From the NCBI GenBank assembly GCA_947564465.1, contig CANOCV010000024.1:1-45848 (forward strand): 45,848 bases of DNA. The letters are read 5' to 3'. This stretch comes from an uncultured Roseburia sp. Lineage in GTDB: Bacteria > Bacillota > Clostridia > Lachnospirales > Lachnospiraceae. Below, in pieces: positions 33,519 to 40,093 of this stretch. Numbering within the stretch: position 1 is the first letter of the stretch; each line of letters starts with the position of its first letter. The notes below the pieces were generated by a model. That model was not told the DNA's origin, ran no database searches, and was given only the letters and a program-made list of their open reading frames with translations. The translations under genes and the position numbers were made by a program.

Positions 33519-34673
33519 ATGAGAGATATTTTTATTATCGGAAGTAAAGGAATTCCGGCAAGATATGGCGGTTTCGAGACTTTTGTAGATAAGCTTACCG
33601 CAGGACAGCAGAGCAGGGAATTGCGGTATCATGTGGCATGTATGGATCAGAGGGATGGGCTTACGGAATGCCACGGGGCGGAATGTTTTCATCTGAAGGT
33701 GCCGCCGATTGGCCCCGCAAAGGCTGTTTATTATGATTTGCGGGCATTTTTTTGGTGTCTTCGTTATATTAGGAAGCATAAGATTGTCAAACCGCTTGTC
33801 TATGTGCTTGCCTGCCGCATCGGTCCGTTTGCGGGATATCTTGCCCGGCGGCTTCACAGATTGGGGGGGACGCTTCTTGTGAATCCTGACGGTCATGAGT
33901 GGATGCGTGCGAAATGGAACGTGTGTATTCGTAAGTATTGGAAGATATCGGAACGCTTCATGGTAAAGCATGCGGATCTTTTGGTCTGTGATTCGAAGAA
34001 TATCCAAAAATATATTCGGGAGGAATACGGAAAATATCATCCCAAGACGGTGTTTATCGCGTACGGCACATCGAAGGGAAGGGAGACCGAGGCAGGAAGA
34101 GAGCGTCTTTTGGCATGGCATCAAAGATTTGGCTTAAAGGCGGGCGGCTATTACCTTGTTGTAGGCAGGTTTGTGCCTGAGAACAATTATCAGACGATGA
34201 TTCGGGAATTTTGCCGTTCCCGTACGCAAAAAAAACTCGTTTTGATTACGAATGTGGAGAAAAACGGTTTTTATGAACAGCTTGAGAGGGAGACGCATTT
34301 TTCGGAAGATAAGAGGATTTGCTTTGCGGGAACGGTGTATGACGACGAATTGCTGTGGCTGATCAGAAGATATGCGTATGCGTATCTGCACGGGCATGAG
34401 GTTGGAGGGACGAATCCGAGCCTGCTTGAGGCGCTTTCCGCAACGGAGGTAAGTCTTTTGTATGACGTAGGCTTTAACAGAGAAGTGGGGGAAGACGGAG
34501 CCCTTTATTGGGAGAAGCGGCCGGGAGACCTCCAGAGACTTATTGAAGAAGTGGATGGGATGTCGGAAACGGAAAGGGAGAAGCTTGGTAAAAAAGCAAA
34601 GGCGCGAATGGAAGAGCTTTATAGCTGGGAAGCAATTATCAGCCGTTATGAGAGGGTATTTCTGGGAATATAG
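33519..34673 (+). CDS. WchF/Cps2T-like beta-1,4-rhamnosyltransferase (DUF1972 + GT1)
   Basis: A 384-residue GT-B glycosyltransferase. The N-terminal DUF1972 block begins MRDIFIIGSKGIPARYGGFE, characteristic of WchF/Cps2T enzymes that add rhamnose as the second sugar of streptococcal capsule repeats. The C-terminal GT4/GT1-type domain shows YYLVVGRFVPENNY, ICFAGTVYDDELLWLIRRY and the nucleotide-sugar motif HGHEVGGTNPSLLEAL. Placement just after a WbaP-type priming enzyme fits a role as second-step transferase. Rhamnose synthesis genes are not in the window, so the donor is by analogy. Four bases separate it from the upstream gene. Confidence 0.85.
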   Translation: MRDIFIIGSKGIPARYGGFETFVDKLTAGQQSRELRYHVACMDQRDGLTECHGAECFHLKVPPIGPAKAVYYDLRAFFWCLRYIRKHKIVKPLVYVLACRIGPFAGYLARRLHRLGGTLLVNPDGHEWMRAKWNVCIRKYWKISERFMVKHADLLVCDSKNIQKYIREEYGKYHPKTVFIAYGTSKGRETEAGRERLLAWHQRFGLKAGGYYLVVGRFVPENNYQTMIREFCRSRTQKKLVLITNVEKNGFYEQLERETHFSEDKRICFAGTVYDDELLWLIRRYAYAYLHGHEVGGTNPSLLEALSATEVSLLYDVGFNREVGEDGALYWEKRPGDLQRLIEEVDGMSETEREKLGKKAKARMEELYSWEAIISRYERVFLGI

Positions 34674-34684
34674 AGAGGCATTTT

Positions 34685-35407
34685 ATGGAGTATGGGAAGG
34701 TTCGGATTTCGGTTGCGCTGGCAGCCTATAACGGAAAAAGATATATAAGGGAACAGATGGATTCCATACTGTGCAATCTAAAGGAGGCGGATGAGGTATG
34801 GGTATCGGATGACGGCTCTTTTGACGGGACATGGGAGATTTTGCAGGACTATGTGAGTCGTGACAGCCGGGTTCATGTTATTCATGGGCCGAAGGCGGGG
34901 GTTATTGCAAATGTAGAGTATGCCCTAAAGCATTGCAGGGGACGTTATATTTATCTTGCGGATCAGGATGATGTGTGGATGGAGAATAAGGTACGGCGGG
35001 TGCAGCAGGTGTTTGAGGAGACGGGAACACATTTGATTGTCCATGACTGTGAAGTGCGCAACGGAGACTGCAGCGAAGCGCTGATGCCGTCTTTTGCCGC
35101 TTATCGCGGCGGAAAGCCGGGATTTTTGCGCAATTTGTCGAAAAATACATATATAGGGTGCTGCATGGCTTTTTCCGCAGAACTCTTGCCATATATTTTT
35201 CCGATTCCGAAGGATATCCAGATGCATGACCAGTGGATTGGAATTATTAACGATCTGCAGTTTCGGGATACGGTTTTTTTGCCGGATAAGCTTCTATGGT
35301 ACAGAAGGCATGAGAAAAACGTTTCTGATTTTTCGAGGAATTCGCTGCCCAAAATGGTAAAAAATCGTGTCATATTTCTAAAAAGTATCTTAAGAAGAAG
35401 CAGATAA
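34685..35407 (+). CDS. Short GT2 glycosyltransferase (rhamnosyltransferase-like)
   Basis: A 240-residue single-domain GT2 enzyme with VALAAYNGKRYIREQMDSIL, VWVSDDGSFDGTW and the metal-binding LADQDDVWMENK, a form common among rhamnosyl- and related transferases of capsule loci. Acceptor-side residues include HDQWIG and WYRRHEKN. It lacks the C-terminal membrane segments found in longer members. It completes the operon begun at 30648. The promoter of the next gene overlaps its end, and no terminator is seen between them. Confidence 0.87.
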   Translation: MEYGKVRISVALAAYNGKRYIREQMDSILCNLKEADEVWVSDDGSFDGTWEILQDYVSRDSRVHVIHGPKAGVIANVEYALKHCRGRYIYLADQDDVWMENKVRRVQQVFEETGTHLIVHDCEVRNGDCSEALMPSFAAYRGGKPGFLRNLSKNTYIGCCMAFSAELLPYIFPIPKDIQMHDQWIGIINDLQFRDTVFLPDKLLWYRRHEKNVSDFSRNSLPKMVKNRVIFLKSILRRSR

Positions 35408-35409
35408 TA

Positions 35410-35438
35410 TTGACACCCCGCAAAATTTATTATATATT
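35410..35438 (+). promoter_or_regulatory. Sigma-A promoter of the first LCP gene
   Basis: Perfect TTGACA (35410-35415), 17-base spacer, TATATT (35433-35438), in the short gap after the GT2 gene and about 45 bases before the chosen ATG at 35483. Confidence 0.72.
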
Positions 35439-35482
35439 TAATTCGTTATTTTGCTGAATCAACGAAATGGATGGAGATTGAG

Positions 35483-36697
35483 ATGGGTGCACAGACAAAG
35501 GGGAATACACAGAAAAACGGAAAGAAAAAGCTGACGAAAAAGCAGCGCAGAAAGAGAAAAATCATTTTATTTATTATAGAGGCCGTCGTTGTACTGATAC
35601 TTCTTGCGGGGGTTTATATCTGGCAAAAGCTTCAAAAGGTTGAACATGAGGATCCGCTTGAAGAGGAGCAGGTCAGTATCAACAAGATGGATAAGAAGAC
35701 GAAAGAGATACTGGAGGATTATACGAATATCGCGATTTTCGGATTGGACAACCGTGATACGGGGACGTATGCTTCCGGCAACAGCGACTGTATTATGATT
35801 GCAAGTATCAATAATGACACGAAAGAGGTCAAGCTTGTATCCGTTTACCGAGACACATATCTTGCGGTGGATGAGGAGGAAAGCAGTGCCGGCAGTTTTC
35901 TTTACCGTAAGGTGAATTCGGCATACGGGCGCGGGGGAGCCAAGAACGCTGTAAAAGCGCTCAACCGCAATTTGGACCTTGATATCGTTCAGTATATCAG
36001 TGTGGACTTTAAAGCGCTTACTAATGTGATTGATGCCCTTGGAGGGATTGAACTGGATATCACGAGCGCGGAAGCGGCGAACATGAACGGACAGAATGCG
36101 AATGCTTTTGAGGACTACATCGAAGAGAATATGAAGGTGACAGGGAAAACATCAAGCCATGTTTCCGCGGGCCTTCAGACGGTGGACGGCGTGCAGGCTA
36201 CGGCGTACTGCCGGATCCGTTCTACGGCAGGAGATGATTTCAAGCGTACGGAGCGTCAGCGTACCGTAATTTCAAAGATGATAGAAAAGGCGAAAAAGGC
36301 GGATATACTCACGTTGAATAGAATCGTGGACGAGGTGCTTGGCGATGTTTCGACAAGTCTTACGAGTATGCAGATATTAGACTATGCGAAAAGTCTTATG
36401 GAATATGAGCTCGTAGATACGCACGGTTTTCCGTTTGAGCTTGCGACCGGAAGCTACGGCAGTAAGGGAGATCTTGTTGTGGCGGCGGATTTGGAGCAGA
36501 ATGTAAAGCAGCTGCATGAATATTTGTTTGGGACGGCGGACTATGAGCCTTCGAATACAGTGGTGAAAATCAGCGAAAAAGTTAAGAACGAGACGGGAGT
36601 TACCGCGGAGAGTGCGACAAGGATTGACAATCCGCTGGATGATGACGACAGTGTGTCGTCGGAGCTTCCGACAGAAGGGGATTCCACTTCTAATTAA
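35483..36697 (+). CDS. LytR-CpsA-Psr (LCP) family glycopolymer ligase 1
   Basis: A 404-residue membrane protein. The ATG at 35483 has GGAG (35473-35476) six bases before it; the ATG at 35471 lacks a site. A very basic cytoplasmic N-terminus (KKKLTKKQRRKRK) leads to a single TM (about residues 28-46) and an extracytoplasmic LCP domain (about 75-290). Family motifs include FGLDNRD, NSDCIMIASIN, VSVYRDTYL, LGGIELDI and the Arg-rich FKRTERQR. LCP proteins transfer lipid-linked wall polymers to peptidoglycan, so this is the likely final ligase for the glycan made upstream. A 60-residue acidic tail is disordered. A close paralogue is at 43641. Confidence 0.92.
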   Translation: MGAQTKGNTQKNGKKKLTKKQRRKRKIILFIIEAVVVLILLAGVYIWQKLQKVEHEDPLEEEQVSINKMDKKTKEILEDYTNIAIFGLDNRDTGTYASGNSDCIMIASINNDTKEVKLVSVYRDTYLAVDEEESSAGSFLYRKVNSAYGRGGAKNAVKALNRNLDLDIVQYISVDFKALTNVIDALGGIELDITSAEAANMNGQNANAFEDYIEENMKVTGKTSSHVSAGLQTVDGVQATAYCRIRSTAGDDFKRTERQRTVISKMIEKAKKADILTLNRIVDEVLGDVSTSLTSMQILDYAKSLMEYELVDTHGFPFELATGSYGSKGDLVVAADLEQNVKQLHEYLFGTADYEPSNTVVKISEKVKNETGVTAESATRIDNPLDDDDSVSSELPTEGDSTSN

Positions 36698-36716
36698 TGA
36701 AAACAGCTTCTACGGA

Positions 36717-36745
36717 GGGCGGGCAGAGAGATCTGCCCGTCTTTT
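36717..36745 (+). terminator. Intrinsic terminator after LCP gene 1
   Basis: Stem CGGGCAGA (36720-36727), GAGA loop, TCTGCCCG (36732-36739), extendable by G-U and G-C pairs, then CTTTT. It starts about 20 bases after the stop codon. Confidence 0.85.
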
Positions 36746-36757
36746 ATATCATTGGAC

Positions 36758-36856
36758 TCGGGTGTCAAAAGGTTGTAAAAAAGTTTTTATTGGCAGTTTG
36801 CACAAATACATGCAAATTGCAAGCGTTCTTCTTGTTCACAACCTTTTGATACCTGA
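36758..36856. repeat. 99-bp nested inverted-repeat element (MITE-like or structured RNA)
   Basis: Outer arms of 19 bases at 36758-36776 and 36838-36856 pair with two G-U or mismatch positions. Nested inside is a second stem, GCAGTTTGCA (36793-36802) with TGCAAATTGC (36811-36820), with one wobble pair. There is no coding potential. It sits just after a terminator and directly before a copy of the 56-bp palindrome. Confidence 0.6.
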
Positions 36857-36859
36857 ATC

Positions 36860-36960
36860 ATCATAGGAAAAACTTTGTTACTGTGAAGTGCAAAAGTCTA
36901 TGATTTTCCTATGATATAAAAGGCCCTCCGGGCAGGATCGACATGTGGCGGAGAGGAAAA
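36860..36960. repeat. 56-bp palindromic repeat, copy A, plus shared 3' flank
   Basis: The palindrome (36860-36915) begins ATCATAGGAAAA and ends TTTTCCTATGAT. A further 45 bases (containing GCCCTCCGGGCAGGATCG and GGCGGAGAGGAAAA) are shared with copy B. It could fold as a long hairpin. Confidence 0.8.
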
Positions 36961-37018
36961 TTTTCAAAATACATCGAAAAAATGTTTATATTCTGCCATA
37001 ATGACCATAGACAGCCAG

Positions 37019-37086
37019 AAAGCGGACGGATATAGTTCACCGGTGCGTTGTCCTTGTCTGCGGGGAACTATATCCGTCCGCTTTTT
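37019..37086 (+). terminator. Long perfect 20-bp inverted repeat with T-run
   Basis: Arms AAAGCGGACGGATATAGTTC (37019-37038) and its exact complement (37065-37084) enclose a 26-base loop and are followed by TTT. It is terminator-shaped, but it stands 320 bases after the last gene and upstream of htrA, and its stem is far longer than usual. A mobile or regulatory element is possible. Confidence 0.55.
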
Positions 37087-37238
37087 GGCGTCCGTTTATT
37101 TTTAATATGGCAGAGTGACAACACTTTTCTCGTTCCGACGGAATACAGACATATTTTTTACAAAAGAAAAACACAATTTTGTCACATTTTCTGGATAGGA
37201 TAAGTTCAAGAATCCGCAGGATGAAGGAGGAATTTAGG

Positions 37239-38576
37239 ATGGACGATCATGGATATCAGAATATAAATCGGGACGATGACTGGGAAGTACAGGCACAGTA
37301 CCAGCCATACGAGGAACCCCAAAAGGAACCGAGTGAGCGAAAGGAAGGGCATGGGAATACAAGAAGGATGCTGACAAGATATGCGGCGCTTGCGCTTGTG
37401 TTTGGATTGATTGCCGGGACAGCATTTAAGGGGGCGACTTATTTTTTCGGAAGAATACTTGATACCAAGGAAGAAGTGACGCAGGAGAAAGAGGGCACCC
37501 CTGTTTTGAACCGGGCGGAGAATTCGGATGCGAATATCAATTCTATACCGGTGAGTACCGAGGAAAGTGCGGCGATTACAGACGTATCCGGTATTGCGGA
37601 AAATGTTATGCCTGCGATTGTGGCTATCACGAATGTAGCCCAAGGTTCTTATCCGAGCTGGTTTGGGCGGATGCAGGAATATGAGAGTGAGCAGGCCGGT
37701 TCGGGGATTATTGTGACGCAGGATAAAGACTATTTATATATTGCAACCAATAACCATGTGGTAGCGAATACAACAAGCCTTACCGTACAATTTTGCAATA
37801 ACAGTACGGTGTCGGCGGAGGTTAAGGGAACGGATTCCGGGAACGATTTGGCCGTTTTGGCTGTTAAGCTTGCAGATATTGAGGATGAAACAATGGGGGC
37901 AATTAAGGTTGCCACAATAGGAAGCTCAAAGGATCTGCGTGTCGGTGAGGCGGCGGTTGCGATTGGCAATGCGCTTGGTTACGGACAGTCAGTGACAACG
38001 GGGGTGATCAGTGCGCTGAACAGAGAAGTAAGCGTTGAGGATGACAATGGTCAGGTAATTACGAATGAGCTGATTCAGACGGATGCGGCGATTAATCCGG
38101 GCAACAGTGGCGGCGCGCTTTTGAATATCCGCGGCGAGGTTATCGGAATTAATTCTGTAAAGTATTCGGACACAGATGTGGAGGGTATGGGATATGCTAT
38201 TCCGATGGATACGGCATCGCCGATTATCGAGAAGCTGATCAGGCGCGAGCTGGTGGACAAATCACAGACACCTTATCTCGGCGTCAGAGGTGTAGACGTA
38301 TCCGATTCGGTTGCCGGAACCTACAATATGCCGGAGGGTGTATATGTTTATCAGATTATAGACGGATCCCCGGCACAGGAGGCAGGAATTGCACAAGGAG
38401 ATATTATAACGAAATTTGACGGCAGCAAGATCACGTCAAAAGAGGATTTAGAGGAGCAGATGCAGTATTGCGCGGCCGGCTCTGAGATTGAGCTGACGAT
38501 TCAGCGTCTCTCGAATGAGGAAAACGGCAAATATGTAGAGCAGCAGATTGTTGTTACGCTGGGATATAAAAATTAG
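37239..38576 (+). CDS. HtrA/DegP-family S1C serine protease
   Basis: A 445-residue membrane-anchored protease from ATG 37239 (GGAGG at 37226-37230). A TTG-initiated longer frame from 37179 is less likely. A charged cytoplasmic N-terminus (about 55 residues) precedes one TM (about residues 48-70) and a trypsin-like domain with His in ATNNHVVAN, Asp in GNDLAVLA and Ser in NPGNSGGALL. One PDZ domain (about 345-430: GVYVYQIIDGSPAQEAGI) follows. The catalytic triad is complete. Such proteases degrade or refold misfolded exported proteins under envelope stress. It is a single-gene unit bounded by repeats and its own terminator. Confidence 0.92.
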   Translation: MDDHGYQNINRDDDWEVQAQYQPYEEPQKEPSERKEGHGNTRRMLTRYAALALVFGLIAGTAFKGATYFFGRILDTKEEVTQEKEGTPVLNRAENSDANINSIPVSTEESAAITDVSGIAENVMPAIVAITNVAQGSYPSWFGRMQEYESEQAGSGIIVTQDKDYLYIATNNHVVANTTSLTVQFCNNSTVSAEVKGTDSGNDLAVLAVKLADIEDETMGAIKVATIGSSKDLRVGEAAVAIGNALGYGQSVTTGVISALNREVSVEDDNGQVITNELIQTDAAINPGNSGGALLNIRGEVIGINSVKYSDTDVEGMGYAIPMDTASPIIEKLIRRELVDKSQTPYLGVRGVDVSDSVAGTYNMPEGVYVYQIIDGSPAQEAGIAQGDIITKFDGSKITSKEDLEEQMQYCAAGSEIELTIQRLSNEENGKYVEQQIVVTLGYKN

Positions 38577-38596
38577 CAAGAGGAAAGTCAAGGAGA

Positions 38597-38627
38597 GGGC
38601 GCTTCAAATGAGGAGGCGTCCTTTTTT
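38597..38627 (+). terminator. Intrinsic terminator after htrA
   Basis: Stem GGGCGC (38597-38602) with GCGTCC (38616-38621), including one G-U pair, followed by six T residues. It begins 20 bases after the stop codon. The palindromic repeat copy B starts three bases later. Confidence 0.75.
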
Positions 38628-38629
38628 GT

Positions 38630-38730
38630 ATCACAGGAAAGACCTTGTTGCAGTGAAGTGCTAAAGTCTATGACTTTCCTATGATATAAAAAGCCCTCCG
38701 GGCAGGATCGCCATGCGGCGGAGAGGAAAA
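38630..38730. repeat. 56-bp palindromic repeat, copy B, plus shared 3' flank
   Basis: The palindrome (38630-38685) has one change in its left arm (ATCACAGG for ATCATAGG). The next 45 bases match the flank of copy A nearly base for base. Confidence 0.8.
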
Positions 38731-38732
38731 AT

Positions 38733-38781
38733 GCCGCATATGCGGCCCGCCGCAGGCGGGGAATCCGGCAGAGCCGGATTC
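38733..38781. repeat. Cluster of three adjacent GC-rich hairpins
   Basis: In succession: GCCGCATATGCGGC (38733-38746), a full palindrome; CCCGCC-GCA-GGCGGG (38746-38760); and GAATCCGGC-AGA-GCCGGATTC (38761-38781), a 9-bp stem followed by CTTTG. There is no coding frame of note. Confidence 0.75.
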
Positions 38782-38789
38782 TTTGTTCT

Positions 38790-38845
38790 ATCATAGGAAA
38801 GACCTTGTTACTGTGAAGTGCTAAAACCTACGACTTTCCTATGAT
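38790..38845. repeat. 56-bp palindromic repeat, copy C
   Basis: Starts ATCATAGGAAAGACC and ends CTTTCCTATGAT. It matches copies A and B throughout the palindrome but lacks their shared 3' flank. Confidence 0.8.
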
Positions 38846-39059
38846 AAAAAAGCTTATGCGCACTCGCATTAGAGGAAGATATTGCTATGTAATGGCCCTA
38901 AGGAATCCCCCAGGCAAGCCTGGTACCCCTTAGGACAAATCCGCGCATTGAAAGTTGTTAATCCGCGAAGGTGTGCGAAGCGCGCTTTTGTTCTCAGAAG
39001 GCGTCCGTCGCCCTAAATATAGCGGAATACAATTTAACTGAATTTTAAGGAATTTTTAG

Positions 39060-39088
39060 TTGAGCTGATATTGGAAATGTGCTAGGAT
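39060..39088 (+). promoter_or_regulatory. Candidate promoter of the carbamate kinase gene with upstream phased repeats
   Basis: TTGAGC (39060-39065), 17-base spacer, TAGGAT (39083-39088). Immediately upstream are three near-identical 10-base units (AATTTAACTG, AATTTTAAGG, AATTTTTAGT; 39031-39060), which could be an UP element or a regulator site. Confidence 0.55.
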
Positions 39089-39129
39089 AAAGTAAATTGC
39101 GCAATTAACCAATCCGGAGGTAAATGATC

Positions 39130-40062
39130 ATGAAAAAAAAGAAAATTGTAATAGCATTAGGACATGAGGCGTTGGGAACGACGCTGCCTGAGCAGAAGAA
39201 GGCAACCAGAGAGACTGCCAAGGCGGTGGCAGATTTTATAAAAGAAGATTATCAGATTGTGATTACCCACAGCAATGGGCCGCAGGTAGGGATGATACAT
39301 ACTGCTATGGCAGAATTTTGCAGAATTTATCCGGAATATACCGCGACGCCAATGTCTGTGTGCTCGGCCATGAGCCAGGGATATATCGGATATGATTTGC
39401 AGAATGCAATCCGTACGGAGCTATTGAACCGTGGAATTTATAAGCCGGTTTCCACGATTTTGACACAGGTGACGGCAGATCCTTATGATGAGGCTTTTTA
39501 TCATCCGAGTAAGACGATCGGGCGCGTTATGAGCGAGGAAGAAGCGGAAGCAGAGGAGAAAAAGGGCAATCATGTCGTAAAGGTCGACAATGGCTATCGT
39601 CGTATCGTGGCGGCGCCTAAGCCGATGGATATTGTGGAGATAGATGCAGTCAGAGCGTTGTGCGACGCGGATCAGATTGTAATAGCCTGTGGAGGCGGCG
39701 GTATTCCGGTGCTTATGCAGGACAATAAATTAAAAGGTGCAAGCGCTGTAATTGAGAAGGATCTTGCTGCAGGCAGGCTGGCGGAGCTATTAGATGCGGA
39801 TGTCCTTGTTATTTTGACGAGTGTGGACAAGGTATGCTTAAATTACGGCAAAGAGAATGAGCAGCCAATTGACACGATGACAGTGGCGGAGGCGAGACAA
39901 TATATGGATGAGGGACAGTTTGAGGAGGGGACGATGCTGCCTAAAATTCAGGCGGCGGTTGAGTTTATCGGTGACTCCGCAGTGAAATCGGTTGTGATTA
40001 CGAAGCTTGAAAAGGCTACGGATGCATTGGCGCGGACGACAGGAACAGTTATCCGAAAATAG
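39130..40062 (+). CDS. arcC: Carbamate kinase
   Basis: A 310-residue amino-acid-kinase-fold enzyme. It makes ATP and carbamate (then NH3 and CO2) from carbamoyl phosphate and ADP, normally the last step of arginine or agmatine/purine-derived catabolism. Recognised motifs are THSNGPQVG, ACGGGGIPV, SAVIEKDLAAG, VLTSVDKV-type LTSVDKVCLNYGK and GTMLPKIQAAVEF. The usual ALGGNAL at the N-terminus reads ALGHEALG. The ATG at 39130 is chosen over 39124 because GGAGG (39116-39120) is nine rather than three bases away. No arginine deiminase, ornithine carbamoyltransferase or transporter gene is nearby, so its substrate source is outside the window. Confidence 0.9.
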   Translation: MKKKKIVIALGHEALGTTLPEQKKATRETAKAVADFIKEDYQIVITHSNGPQVGMIHTAMAEFCRIYPEYTATPMSVCSAMSQGYIGYDLQNAIRTELLNRGIYKPVSTILTQVTADPYDEAFYHPSKTIGRVMSEEEAEAEEKKGNHVVKVDNGYRRIVAAPKPMDIVEIDAVRALCDADQIVIACGGGGIPVLMQDNKLKGASAVIEKDLAAGRLAELLDADVLVILTSVDKVCLNYGKENEQPIDTMTVAEARQYMDEGQFEEGTMLPKIQAAVEFIGDSAVKSVVITKLEKATDALARTTGTVIRK

Positions 40063-40071
40063 GTTTCGGAT
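40051..40071 (+). other. Perfect 8-bp hairpin overlapping the carbamate kinase stop codon
   Basis: ATCCGAAA (40051-40058), loop ATAGG, TTTCGGAT (40064-40071). The TAG stop lies in the loop. No U-run follows, so read-through into the amidase gene is expected. It might partly uncouple the two genes. Confidence 0.5.
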
Positions 40072-40093
40072 GAATGATTGAGGAAAAGTTATT

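Larger units (their letters stand above)
36698..37238. other. 541-base gene-free region between LCP 1 and htrA
   Basis: It holds, in order, the LCP terminator (36717-36745), the nested inverted repeat (36758-36856), palindromic repeat copy A with its flank (36860-36960) and the 20-bp-stem hairpin (37019-37086). An AT-rich stretch (about 37091-37200) follows that must contain the htrA promoter. I see no convincing -35/-10 pair there and no plausible small gene. Confidence 0.6.
38577..39129. other. 553-base gene-free region between htrA and the carbamate kinase gene
   Basis: Contains the htrA terminator (38597-38627), palindrome copies B and C, the three-hairpin cluster (38733-38781) and a two-tier hairpin at 38897-38934 (CCTAAGG with CCTTAGG, inner CCAGG with CCTGG). 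Three 10-base AATTT-rich repeats (39031-39060) and the carbamate kinase promoter follow. A minus-strand open frame across copy B is not credible as a gene. Confidence 0.6.

Noticed and set aside
37179..37238. Upstream TTG-initiated extension of htrA
   Set aside because: A GGAGG site serves the ATG at 37239, and the added residues come from the AT-rich promoter region.
38588..38794. Minus-strand open frame of 68 codons
   Set aside because: It runs through palindromic repeat copy B and the hairpin cluster, has no ribosome site and repetitive non-protein-like content.
36860..38845. Possibility that the 56-bp repeats form a CRISPR array
   Set aside because: Copies are far apart or irregularly spaced, are palindromic over their whole length, and no cas genes are present.
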